This document shows, in pieces, positions 1 through 7,471 of a stretch of 64,000 bases of DNA (its first letter is position 1; the number at the start of each line of letters is the position of its first letter). The translations under genes were made by a program, and so were the position numbers. This DNA is from an uncultured Bacilli bacterium (GTDB lineage Bacteria; Bacillota_I; Bacilli_A; RF39; UBA660), in the NCBI GenBank assembly GCA_910584255.1, contig CAJTXV010000004.1, positions 1 to 64,000 of the forward strand, written 5' to 3'. The notes under the pieces are model-generated. The model saw nothing but the letters and a program-made list of their open reading frames with translations. It was not told the origin of the DNA and did no database searches.

Positions 1-55
1 CCAAATTAATATTTTTTACCACTTATTTAGGTGTCACATCATTGACAACTAAACA

Positions 56-420
56 GGTTTGTTTTTGGAAATGAATTGCCTATTCCTAAAGATGCTATTA
101 GAACTAGAAAAAATAAAAATTGTAAACTTGCTGAAGTTAAACAAATTCGAGTACACGATTTTAGGCATTCCTGTGCCTCATTTTTAATCAATTATGGTGC
201 CAGTATCACTCTAGTAGCAAAATATCTAGGTCATACTAAAATTGATGAAACATTAAACACTTATTCACACATGTATCAAAATAAACTTGAAGATATAGTA
301 AAACTCATCAATAAAAGCACTCTACAAGAAATAAATTCTATTGAAGAAGAAGACTATATTGATAAGTCCTTACAATGTGATATAGAAGATACAAAAGAAG
401 ATATTGAAATGTCTTTATAA
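56..420 (+). pseudogene. 3' fragment of tyrosine integrase (first tandem element)
   Basis: The C-terminal catalytic part of a tyrosine recombinase, closely similar to the complete integrase at 10433-11608. It shows the HDFRHSC box, the LGHTK motif and the TYSHM motif holding the nucleophilic tyrosine. Similarity to the intact copy starts abruptly at about position 56 (FVFGN in both); upstream the frame meets a TGA at 43-45 and the sequence no longer resembles an integrase. The N-terminal and core-binding parts are therefore missing or separated. TTG at 76 is not a credible start because homology begins before it. It is followed by a terminator, paired 11-bp repeats and an att-like site, in the same order as downstream of the intact integrase, so it most likely marks the right end of a neighbouring related element. 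Confidence 0.8.
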
Positions 421-430
421 ATATTGAAAA

Positions 431-465
431 AATGGTAGGCTCACATGGGCTTACCATTCTTTTTT
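431..465 (+). terminator. Rho-independent terminator of integrase fragment
   Basis: Stem AATGGTA (431-437) pairs with TACCATT (452-458), followed by a run of T. It lies about 10 bases after the integrase stop codon. Confidence 0.7.
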
Positions 466-473
466 ATGTATTT

Positions 474-495
474 TAGCACCTAAATAGCACCTAAA
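474..495 (+). repeat. Two tandem 11-bp repeats, putative integrase arm sites (right end of first element)
   Basis: TAGCACCTAAA occurs twice head to tail (474-484 and 485-495). Similar paired 11-mers occur at 700-721 and 11683-11704, always near an att-like core. Tyrosine integrases of the Tn916/lambda type bind short direct repeats in the arms, so these are proposed arm-type sites. The repeats are directly visible; the binding role is inferred. Confidence 0.6.
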
Positions 496-520
496 CACGA
501 TTTTGAAAATTTTTAAATCT

Positions 521-590
521 TGCAAACCATTATAAATAAAGGGCAAAAAAAGTGGAGCACATAATATCGTGCTCCTTCAGGGGGCTATTA
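521..590. other. Left att-like site of the IME, overlapping a minus-strand terminator
   Basis: It shares TTATAAATAAAGGG (530-543), AAAAAAAGTG (545-554) and CTTCAGGGGG (575-584) with 11739-11792, in the same order and spacing. Between the last two blocks is a hairpin, GGAGCAC (554-560) with GTGCTCC (569-575). Its sequence differs from the right copy but its structure is kept. Read on the minus strand it is a hairpin followed by seven T, so it could terminate the minus-strand cargo operon ending at 733. It sits about 100 bases after an integrase stop, as the right copy does. Confidence 0.65.
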
Positions 591-699
591 AATTTTGCTT
601 TATTAAATTTTAAAACCTTTATTTTTCCTTATATTTTATTTATTTTTTCCCAATTTTGATTAAAATAAATTAAAGTATAAATATAAAAGTTTAAAATTT

Positions 700-721
700 T
701 GCTACCTAAATGCTACCTAAA
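700..721 (+). repeat. Two tandem 11-bp repeats, putative integrase arm sites (left end of IME)
   Basis: TGCTACCTAAA is present twice in tandem (700-710, 711-721), between the left att-like site and the first cargo gene stop. It resembles the pairs at 474-495 (TAGCACCTAAA) and 11683-11704 (TGTTACATAAA). Confidence 0.6.
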
Positions 722-732
722 AATTTGATATT

Positions 733-1338
733 TTATTTTTCTAACATTTCAGTTTCTCTTGTTTGTATAATAGTTGAAATTAATGCTAATTGCATTATTA
801 TTTCATCACACATTTTATGGATTTCTTCTTTATACTTCTTTTTTTTGTTTGATTTGCTCATCATAATATCTACTTTAGTTGCAAAATTCTCTTGTAGCAT
901 AACAATTAATTTTGTTATTTCAAAGCGAATTTTTTTATCACAGTAGCACTCATAAAGTAAATTATCGTGCTTCAATTTAGGTATAAGTTCTAATATTTTT
1001 AAAATATATTTTCTTAACGATTCAAGATATTCATTATCAGTTAATGAATTATCATAATTATATTGAACATCCTGTATATCAGTAACTAAACTACTAGCAT
1101 ATGAAAAATAAATACTATAAAACTCTAATTCTTTTTCAAGGAGTATTTTATATACCATTGTCCTTCTATTAATTGTATTTTCATAATCAACAACTTTTTT
1201 GGAGTATTTAGATGAAAGTATGTTATCTATCAATCTTTCTATAATGAATTTTAAAAAATATATTATGCCAATTATAAATACAATAATTAACGTGATATTT
1301 ACTCCATATGTTTTTATTAATTGCATTAAATCTCCCAT
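733..1338 (-). CDS. Membrane-anchored hypothetical protein (cargo module)
   Basis: 201 residues with one hydrophobic segment at about residues 13-35, followed by a charged, mostly helical region that would face the cytoplasm. No recognised family. A GGAGAG ribosome binding site lies about 8 bases before the ATG. It is the last gene of the minus-strand cargo operon, 20 bases downstream of the DUF1016 nuclease gene and next to the left att-like site. A single-TM protein with a long helical body beside a nuclease and a helicase could be an effector or anchor of a defence module, but that is only an inference from context. Confidence 0.7.
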   Translation of the reverse strand: MGDLMQLIKTYGVNITLIIVFIIGIIYFLKFIIERLIDNILSSKYSKKVVDYENTINRRTMVYKILLEKELEFYSIYFSYASSLVTDIQDVQYNYDNSLTDNEYLESLRKYILKILELIPKLKHDNLLYECYCDKKIRFEITKLIVMLQENFATKVDIMMSKSNKKKKYKEEIHKMCDEIIMQLALISTIIQTRETEMLEK

Positions 1339-1358
1339 TCTTCACTCTCCTAGTTTAT

Positions 1359-2366
1359 CTATTCTATTACATCCATATGCAAATTAAGTTCTTCTTCAGT
1401 AGGCAAAGAGTTTAATATATCTTCAGGCAAATATTTAGATATTTCATAAGAACTTACACCAATAGGTTTATTTATATCTTTTAAGGCATATTCAACCGAA
1501 ATTTTATCTTTTTCTCTACATAGTATTATCCCAATACTTGGATTATCTTGCTCATCTTTGATAACATCATCAACTGCTGATAAGTAAAAATTAACTTTTC
1601 CTGCATATTCAGGTTTAAATTCGGTATTCTTTAATTCAACAACTATATAGCAATGTAATTTTGTGTGATAAAATAACAAATCAATAAAATATTCTTTATT
1701 TCCAACTTCTAATTTATATTGATTTCCAACGAAAGAGAAACCATTTCCTAATTCTAATAATACAGTTTTAATTTTTTCAACCATAGCTTGTTCTAATTCT
1801 GTTTCAATATAATTTTGCTTTAATCCTGTTAAATTTAAAATATAAGGGTCTTTCATCATATCTTTTGCTAATTCGTTTTGAGGTTTAGGTAATGATTTGT
1901 TGAAGTTATTTGGTTTATCTCCTAAAACTTGTCTTTCATATAATTCGCTCTTTATTTGAAATGCTAAAATATCATAACTCCACCCATTTATTGATGTTTG
2001 CTCCATGTACCAAATTCTTTTGTCATTATCTTTAATTTTATCTAAAATAAGCATATTATGCGACCACGGAATTTGTGCAGACGTCATCTGCACTTTTTCG
2101 CTTTTAGTACATTCAATATAATATTTCTTCATATTTTTTAAGTTTCTTACTGAAAATCCTTTAATATTTGGGAATGTTATTTTAAGTTCTACTGCTAATT
2201 CATCAATAAATTTGTTCCCCCAACTTGAATTTTCATTAATTGTTTTACCAATAGAATAATATAGTTTTAACAAATTCATATTAGCATTTTTAAAAATTTC
2301 GTATTGAGTGTTGCTTATTCGTTGTTTAATATCTTCAACAACATTTTTAAAATCTTTTTCTATCAT
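1359..2366 (-). CDS. DUF1016 (YhcG-type) PD-(D/E)XK nuclease family protein
   Basis: 335 residues, the usual length for the family. The N-terminal DUF1016_N domain (about residues 10-165) shows the family pattern with IPWSHNMLIL and WYMEQTSINGWS. The C-terminal half (about 180-320) has the PD-(D/E)XK core: IDLLFYH supplies the Asp and VVELK the Glu-x-Lys. The putative nuclease residues are intact. A GGAGG site precedes the ATG. Members of this family are often found beside restriction-modification and helicase genes; substrate specificity is not known. Here it is flanked by a TM protein and a small helical protein, with an HA-repeat helicase upstream, which suggests a DNA-targeting module carried as cargo. 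Confidence 0.88.
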   Translation of the reverse strand: MIEKDFKNVVEDIKQRISNTQYEIFKNANMNLLKLYYSIGKTINENSSWGNKFIDELAVELKITFPNIKGFSVRNLKNMKKYYIECTKSEKVQMTSAQIPWSHNMLILDKIKDNDKRIWYMEQTSINGWSYDILAFQIKSELYERQVLGDKPNNFNKSLPKPQNELAKDMMKDPYILNLTGLKQNYIETELEQAMVEKIKTVLLELGNGFSFVGNQYKLEVGNKEYFIDLLFYHTKLHCYIVVELKNTEFKPEYAGKVNFYLSAVDDVIKDEQDNPSIGIILCREKDKISVEYALKDINKPIGVSSYEISKYLPEDILNSLPTEEELNLHMDVIE

Positions 2367-2386
2367 ACTTTTACCTCCTCATATAA

Positions 2387-2695
2387 TTAATCATCAAATA
2401 CCTGATTATTAATTATTTCATTTAAATATGAGATATTATTACCAATTTCATATATATAATTACTTCCAAGTTTTTCTTTTAATTTTAGAATTTCACTTTC
2501 TACATAAGTATCATTCATTTGAAATATCTCTAAATATTTTAAAATTATATCGTTTATAAAATAAAAATTATATTTCTTAAATATTTTATATATTTTTATA
2601 AAACTATCTTCATCTAAATTATCTAAATATAGTTCATCATAACTATCTACTACTAAATTATAATAAAATTCATCTAAATATTTTTTAAAAAACAT
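2387..2695 (-). CDS. Small hypothetical protein (cargo module)
   Basis: 102 residues starting MFFKKYLDEF, rich in Leu, Ile, Tyr and acidic residues and probably all-helical. The ATG at 2695 is preferred because AAAGGTG lies just upstream; this motif overlaps the end of the helicase gene, whose stop is at 2697-2699. The two genes are therefore almost certainly co-transcribed and translationally coupled. No family recognised. It could be a specificity partner or an immunity-type protein of the helicase/nuclease pair, but nothing in its sequence shows a function. Confidence 0.65.
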   Translation of the reverse strand: MFFKKYLDEFYYNLVVDSYDELYLDNLDEDSFIKIYKIFKKYNFYFINDIILKYLEIFQMNDTYVESEILKLKEKLGSNYIYEIGNNISYLNEIINNQVFDD

Positions 2696-2696
2696 T

Positions 2697-5570
2697 TTAA
2701 ACACCTTTTTTCTTTGAAGAATCAATATAGTATTGCTTAATTAGATTTTCTAAACTTATACCATATTTTGCTTCCATATTTATACTACTCATAGAAAATA
2801 TCTCGTGTAGTATTCCATCTTCATTTATTAGTGGTGTATTATTTGACTCTAAAAAAACTATTTTAGATTGAAATTCTTGAACGGAAATATTACTTATAAT
2901 TTTCTTTAATTTATTAAAATCCAATCCATTTTGTATACATATTTCACAAATGCTCTCCCAATTTTTATTAACATTACATACCATTCCAATACACTCTAAC
3001 ATTTCGGCTCTTTCTTTTGGCATTTTATCTGAATTATATCTACTTCTTTGAGTAGCAATCCAAGTCCCTAATTTAACTCCATTTTCATCATAATCAATTC
3101 CATTTATAGTTTGAAATTTTTGTGGTATTCTTAAATCGCCATAATGTAAGTAATATTTTTTTGCTAAATTATACCATTCATTCCATGCTTTTTTATCAAG
3201 TATTGCTGTAAATATCATACCTATTTCTAAAAGTTTTTGTATTCTATCTTCAGATATTTTTTGTTTTTTATAGTTTTGTCTTTGATCGCTAATCCAACGC
3301 CCTAAGGCAATGCCGTTTTCATCATATTCAATTCCATTCTTCGTTTTAAAATGGAATGGTATCTCTAAATCTCCATTATGTAGATAATATTTTTCTGCTA
3401 AGGAATACATTTCATTCCAATGATCATCGTGAAATGTTGACTCAAATCTCATTCCTATTTTTAATAATTTTTTATATCTTTTGTCAGACATTCTATTATT
3501 TTGATATTTTTCTCTTTGATCTTGTATCCAACTACCAAGTTTATAACCATTCTCATCAAAATCAATTCCATTTAATGTCTTAAAACCTACAGACACTTCT
3601 AAATTTCCATAATGCAAATAATATTTCTCAGCGAGTTCGAGCATTTCATCGCCATTTGATACTGACATATGAAATACCATTCCAATTTTCAATAGTTTTT
3701 GAATTTTATCATTAGGTAGTTTATTATGTTTATATCTATTTCTTTGCGTTCCAATCCAATTTCCTAAGCTTATGCCATCTTCGTCATAATCTATACCATT
3801 TGTTGTTTTAAAAGATAATGGAATTTCTAAATTACCATAATGCAAATAATATTTTTCTGCAAGTTCGTACGTTTCTTCCCAAGGTCTTATAAAAAATTTT
3901 GCTTTAAAATTCATTCCTATACTTAATAGTTTGTCTATTTGTTCGTCGAATAACTTTTGGTCTTTGTATCGACGCCTTTGATTTCCAATCCAAACTCCTA
4001 AACTTATACCATTTTCATCATAATCTATACCATTTTTCGTTCTAAATCTTTGAGGTGTTTCTAAATTGCCATAATATAAATAATACTTTTCTGCTAATAC
4101 AAACATTTCTTCCCAATTTAATGGTGCTAATCTATCTCTTAAATTAGATAACATTTCGAATAAATCACTATTTAAAATATCAATATCAAACGCAACTTCT
4201 CTTAAATTTTTTTCTGTTTTAATTCCATTTCCTTTAATTTGAATCTCTTTAATACGATCTTTTAAATCATTTTCTAATTGTCTTATAAATTCAAAATTAT
4301 TTGTTAAATCAATTACTATAGGAGCTATTAATTTTTGTATTATTTCTTCTTTGGTAACATTTTCACCTATTAAAATATCTCTATCTTTGCATAGCTTTAA
4401 TAAATCGCTAATATCATATTTTTCAAGTCTTTCATATTCTACTTTAGTATTTCCGCGAACTGATAAAGCTCTACCTAATTGTTCAAAAAAAACGATGTCT
4501 GATGAAGTACCACGTCCCATTATGACTCCATCAATATTAGGTGCATGAATACCCTCATTATATTGATTAATTGCAAACATTATTTTTAATTTTCCATCTG
4601 CACTTTCGCCATCTAAAGTTCTATCATTATAAAAAGCATCTCTGTTTTGTTTACCAAGAGTTCCCATCTCACTTGTTGTTTCATAAAAAATGATATCTTC
4701 TTCTGAAACAAATTGTCTAAACCATTCCATTGCTTCTTTTTTTATAGTTTCAATATCATTTACCCCTGCTTCACTTGATGGAGGACAAAAATAAATATAT
4801 TTTCCATTTTTCTTAATATTTTTTCTTATTAACTCTGGGATACTAGGTGCTTCAGCAATTCTCTTTTTAGCACTATCAAGCATCTCTATATATTCTTTGT
4901 ATTCATCTGAAAAAACATCCATTAGTTTAACTTTTTCTTCTATTTCTTGTGCTAATTCTAACAAATTAATATATGCTGTTCTATAAATTGGTTGAGGTAA
5001 TAATTCGTCAATCATTGCATCACATAAATCATATCTGCTAACAATTTTATTTGAAAATAACTCATCGGTTTCTAAATTTGCCATATCCCTTTCATATGCT
5101 GTTCCTCTATCTCTAATAGTATAAGCTGTCATCCCAAATATTTGCATATGTTCATGTGTCTCTACAATTTTGTTAACTCTTGCACCCCAAATTGGTGCAC
5201 CAAGATGATGAAATTCATCTACAATTAATAAATCGACATTAAGATTTTTTAATTCTTCTTCACTCATATTAATGAAGCTTTGATAAGTTCTAAATTCTAA
5301 ATTAGGAAAATCTCGTCTTAAATCTAAATTTGGATTAGTTTCTATTATTTTATTAATATGTTCTATAATCCCAAGTGATGGTGTAATATATATTATTTTT
5401 TTATCTCTATTTTCATAAGCAAGTTGTAAAGCATTATAACTTTTACCTGTACCCGTTGCGTGGACTATTCCTACAGCTTTTTCTCCTTTATCAAATGCTT
5501 CTTTTATTTTTTTATATGATTCTATATTATGTGGATATAATCCAACTTTATCAAATTCTTCACTATTCAT
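2697..5570 (-). CDS. DEAD/DEAH helicase with five C-terminal helicase-associated (HA) repeats
   Basis: 957 residues from the ATG at 5570 (MNSEEF), chosen because GGTGATG lies just upstream and the start overlaps the previous gene's stop; 5582 is an alternative start. The superfamily 2 core is complete: motif I HATGTGKS, motif II VDEFHH, motif III GMTAY and motif VI EQLGRALS. About residues 480-860 hold five tandem HA-type repeats of about 75 residues, each with AEKYYLHYGNLE, NGIDYDENG, LG.WI..QR and IGM signatures. HA domains are predicted to bind nucleic acid. It is the largest gene of the minus-strand cargo and is followed by a small protein and a DUF1016 nuclease. No methyltransferase is nearby, so it is not a classical restriction system. 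A defence role is inferred. Confidence 0.85.
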   Translation of the reverse strand: MNSEEFDKVGLYPHNIESYKKIKEAFDKGEKAVGIVHATGTGKSYNALQLAYENRDKKIIYITPSLGIIEHINKIIETNPNLDLRRDFPNLEFRTYQSFINMSEEELKNLNVDLLIVDEFHHLGAPIWGARVNKIVETHEHMQIFGMTAYTIRDRGTAYERDMANLETDELFSNKIVSRYDLCDAMIDELLPQPIYRTAYINLLELAQEIEEKVKLMDVFSDEYKEYIEMLDSAKKRIAEAPSIPELIRKNIKKNGKYIYFCPPSSEAGVNDIETIKKEAMEWFRQFVSEEDIIFYETTSEMGTLGKQNRDAFYNDRTLDGESADGKLKIMFAINQYNEGIHAPNIDGVIMGRGTSSDIVFFEQLGRALSVRGNTKVEYERLEKYDISDLLKLCKDRDILIGENVTKEEIIQKLIAPIVIDLTNNFEFIRQLENDLKDRIKEIQIKGNGIKTEKNLREVAFDIDILNSDLFEMLSNLRDRLAPLNWEEMFVLAEKYYLYYGNLETPQRFRTKNGIDYDENGISLGVWIGNQRRRYKDQKLFDEQIDKLLSIGMNFKAKFFIRPWEETYELAEKYYLHYGNLEIPLSFKTTNGIDYDEDGISLGNWIGTQRNRYKHNKLPNDKIQKLLKIGMVFHMSVSNGDEMLELAEKYYLHYGNLEVSVGFKTLNGIDFDENGYKLGSWIQDQREKYQNNRMSDKRYKKLLKIGMRFESTFHDDHWNEMYSLAEKYYLHNGDLEIPFHFKTKNGIEYDENGIALGRWISDQRQNYKKQKISEDRIQKLLEIGMIFTAILDKKAWNEWYNLAKKYYLHYGDLRIPQKFQTINGIDYDENGVKLGTWIATQRSRYNSDKMPKERAEMLECIGMVCNVNKNWESICEICIQNGLDFNKLKKIISNISVQEFQSKIVFLESNNTPLINEDGILHEIFSMSSINMEAKYGISLENLIKQYYIDSSKKKGV

Positions 5571-5820
5571 AATCATCACCATAATACTTCTCTATATCTA
5601 TAAATTCCCTATTAGATATAATTTGTTTATTAATTATAACAAAATCATCTCTAAAAATATTAGAGTTTTCTTGATTTTGCTCTTGTATTATTTCTAATAT
5701 TTGACCTTCTAAAAATACTTTAAAACCAATTTTATTGGAATCCATAACATTTATTTTTTGATTATTGTTATATTCATCAGGAATAAACACTTCTATTATT
5801 TTTCCTACTTTTTTATCCAT
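5563..5820 (-). CDS. Small hypothetical protein heading the helicase operon
   Basis: 85 residues beginning MDKKVGKIIEVF, with predicted beta-rich character and an acidic C-terminus (YYGDDYE). The ATG at 5820 is preceded by GGTGG; a longer frame upstream lacks a site. Its stop codon overlaps the helicase start in an ATGAATAG arrangement, so the two are translationally coupled and probably work together. No family recognised. The KVGKIIEVFIPDE segment resembles a small beta-barrel fold, but that is a weak impression. Confidence 0.6.
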   Translation of the reverse strand: MDKKVGKIIEVFIPDEYNNNQKINVMDSNKIGFKVFLEGQILEIIQEQNQENSNIFRDDFVIINKQIISNREFIDIEKYYGDDYE

Positions 5821-5881
5821 TATATCACCACCTGATTTTATGTTAATGACACTATGACAGCAAATTTTGGGAGGGGTACTC

Positions 5882-6346
5882 CTATTTTTTCGTGTCATTC
5901 CCGTCATTTTTCTTATTAAATGTTTTTTCAACAAGTTCTTTTGTTTCTTTATTGGCATTATAAACTGCTAAATAATTGAACAATACTGCAATAGTCATTA
6001 AAATATACATAATCCAAATAACATATAAATTTGTTCTTATGCTCTTATTAAAGAACTCACAGAATATTACTACTAAATATAGCATTCCACTTAAAACAAT
6101 GGATACTGCTGTTACATCATTAAACGATCTGTTGATAGTATTTGATTTATGTTTGTCAATATTTCTTCCAACTTTGCTCCAAATTAATACATATAACACC
6201 TCAAATAGTAACATTAAAGTAACTAAAATCCAATAGAAAGCGTAAAAAGTATTATTTTTTAATATAGCACATAAAACAGCCAATGCTAGTAAAATGACAT
6301 TTACTAATATTAAACCTATACTAATCCTTTTGTTTCTTTTTATCAT
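5882..6346 (-). CDS. Four-TM membrane protein coupled to XRE regulator
   Basis: 154 residues from the ATG at 6346, with AAGGAGG about 9 bases upstream. Four hydrophobic segments at about residues 8-28, 36-56, 80-98 and 106-128, followed by a charged Lys-rich tail. Its start lies inside the end of the XRE gene (stop at 6321), so the pair is translationally coupled. No family recognised. A small membrane protein encoded under an XRE regulator in a mobile element is a typical layout for an immunity or regulatory partner; the function is unknown. Confidence 0.65.
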   Translation of the reverse strand: MIKRNKRISIGLILVNVILLALAVLCAILKNNTFYAFYWILVTLMLLFEVLYVLIWSKVGRNIDKHKSNTINRSFNDVTAVSIVLSGMLYLVVIFCEFFNKSIRTNLYVIWIMYILMTIAVLFNYLAVYNANKETKELVEKTFNKKNDGNDTKK

Positions 6347-6842
6347 TTTCAACTGCCTCCTTTCTTCTTGCACTATTTAAAACATTAACAATTTCTTTTG
6401 CTGTTTCAATTTGATACTCGGTATCTTCGATTGTTTGTGAGATTACTTCTCTTTCAGAATCAGTTAGTTTTTCTTTCTCTAGTCTTTCTTTAAAATTAGT
6501 TACTAATTCTTCCCAGTTTTTAATCATTGATGAAGTATTTAAAATAGCATCCACAATTTGATCTCCTTTTAAATGTTCATAATAGTTAATTAAAAATGGA
6601 TTTAAAGATGTTACTTGAAAACCTAATCCTGCTGCATACATTAAATCATTATAGTTTATTCCTATATGTGTACTAATTTTTCTTAATGTTTTAGGATTTG
6701 GTATTTCTCTTTCTCCTGACTCAATTCTAGCAAGTTCAGTATCACTTATTTTAGCAATTCTAGCAAGTTCTCTTTTAGATAATCCTTTTTCTTCTCTTGC
6801 TCGAGCTATCATTTGCCCAACAGTCTCATTATTGTCTTTCAT
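6321..6842 (-). CDS. XRE-family HTH transcriptional regulator
   Basis: 173 residues from the ATG at 6842, with AAAGGAG 10 bases upstream. An N-terminal Cro/C1-type helix-turn-helix spans about residues 8-65 (IARAREEKGLSKRELARIA, ARIESGEREIP). The C-terminal half is helical and charged, possibly for dimerisation or signal sensing. It is divergent from the mobilisation genes, and four TTGCRACYTT-like motifs lie in the shared intergenic region, so it probably represses both its own and the rightward promoter. This is a common control layout in ICEs and IMEs. Confidence 0.88.
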   Translation of the reverse strand: MKDNNETVGQMIARAREEKGLSKRELARIAKISDTELARIESGEREIPNPKTLRKISTHIGINYNDLMYAAGLGFQVTSLNPFLINYYEHLKGDQIVDAILNTSSMIKNWEELVTNFKERLEKEKLTDSEREVISQTIEDTEYQIETAKEIVNVLNSARRKEAVENDKKKQKD

Positions 6843-6868
6843 ACGAACAAAACTCCTTTCGCAATATA

Positions 6869-6897
6869 AATATAACACATTTTAATCGTTTTTGCAA
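6869..6897 (-). promoter_or_regulatory. Promoter of the XRE regulator
   Basis: Minus-strand -35 TTGCAA (6892-6897), a 17-base spacer and -10 TATATT (6869-6874), just ahead of the regulator's ribosome binding site. The -35 overlaps one of the putative operator motifs. Confidence 0.65.
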
Positions 6898-7003
6898 CTT
6901 TTTAGTTATCTTTTAATTAAAATTGCGACTTTTTTATTGACAAATAATTTTTTATGGTTTATCATTAACTTAAAGGTTGCAATTTTAATATTTTTACAAC
7001 CTT
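6892..7003. promoter_or_regulatory. Cluster of putative XRE operator motifs
   Basis: Four related motifs: TTGCAACTT (6892-6900), TTGCGACTT (6923-6931), AAGGTTGCAA (6973-6982, inverted) and TTACAACCTT (6994-7003). The last two form an imperfect inverted repeat. They overlap or flank both divergent promoters, as expected for autorepression and control of the mobilisation operon. Confidence 0.5.
6937..6965 (+). promoter_or_regulatory. Rightward promoter of the mobilisation operon
   Basis: Consensus -35 TTGACA (6937-6942), a 17-base spacer and -10 TATCAT (6960-6965). It gives a leader of about 245 bases before the DUF3173 gene, containing several potential hairpins. Operator-like motifs lie on both sides. 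Confidence 0.65.
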
Positions 7004-7218
7004 AATAGTTCTTTGACAATTAAATAGAGTTGGACGTCGCCGATATTCTGCCGACTCGTTAAATAAATGCAAGGCACAAATACCTCTATTGGCACGAGAG
7101 TTGTAGATTAACTAAAATCTTCGTTACATATATGGCTAATCACTATATATACATCCTAAAAGGGAGTTGTTGGTAACACTAAAACCATCATTATAGAAAA
7201 AGAAAGAGAGGTGAATCA

Positions 7219-7458
7219 ATGAATGCAAGAGAGACTTTAAACTTAATATCAAAACAATGGTGTGATCTAAATGATTTAAGAAAACTTACAGGGCTAGGAA
7301 AAAATAATGCTATCAAGTTAAAAAATGAAATAAGAATTGATTTAGAAAACAAAGGCTATTTACTTCCTAACAAATTACTTCCTATGAATGAAGTTGTAAG
7401 TTATCTCAAAATAAATATAAGTTATCTTCAAAAAATGGCAAAAGAAGTTATTAACTAG
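7219..7458 (+). CDS. DUF3173-family small DNA-binding protein
   Basis: 79 residues resembling the DUF3173 family common in Firmicute ICEs and IMEs. The segment DLNDLRKLTGLGKNNAIKLK forms a helix-turn-helix, and a second pattern follows (LPMNEVVSYLKINISYLQKMA). The family is excisionase-like by size and context. GAGAGGTG precedes the ATG. It is the first gene of the rightward operon, 13 bases before the ATPase gene. It could act in excision or in control of replication and transfer. Confidence 0.75.
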   Translation: MNARETLNLISKQWCDLNDLRKLTGLGKNNAIKLKNEIRIDLENKGYLLPNKLLPMNEVVSYLKINISYLQKMAKEVIN

Positions 7459-7471
7459 AAAGGAGTTTTAA

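Noticed and set aside
521..590. CRISPR or IS inverted-repeat interpretation of the hairpin and short repeats
   Set aside because: The blocks recur once only, 11.2 kb away, next to a second integrase end, which fits att sites; there is no spacer array or transposase here.
1359..5570. Classical type I or III restriction-modification system
   Set aside because: There is a helicase and a nuclease-type protein but no methyltransferase or HsdS-like specificity subunit anywhere in the element.
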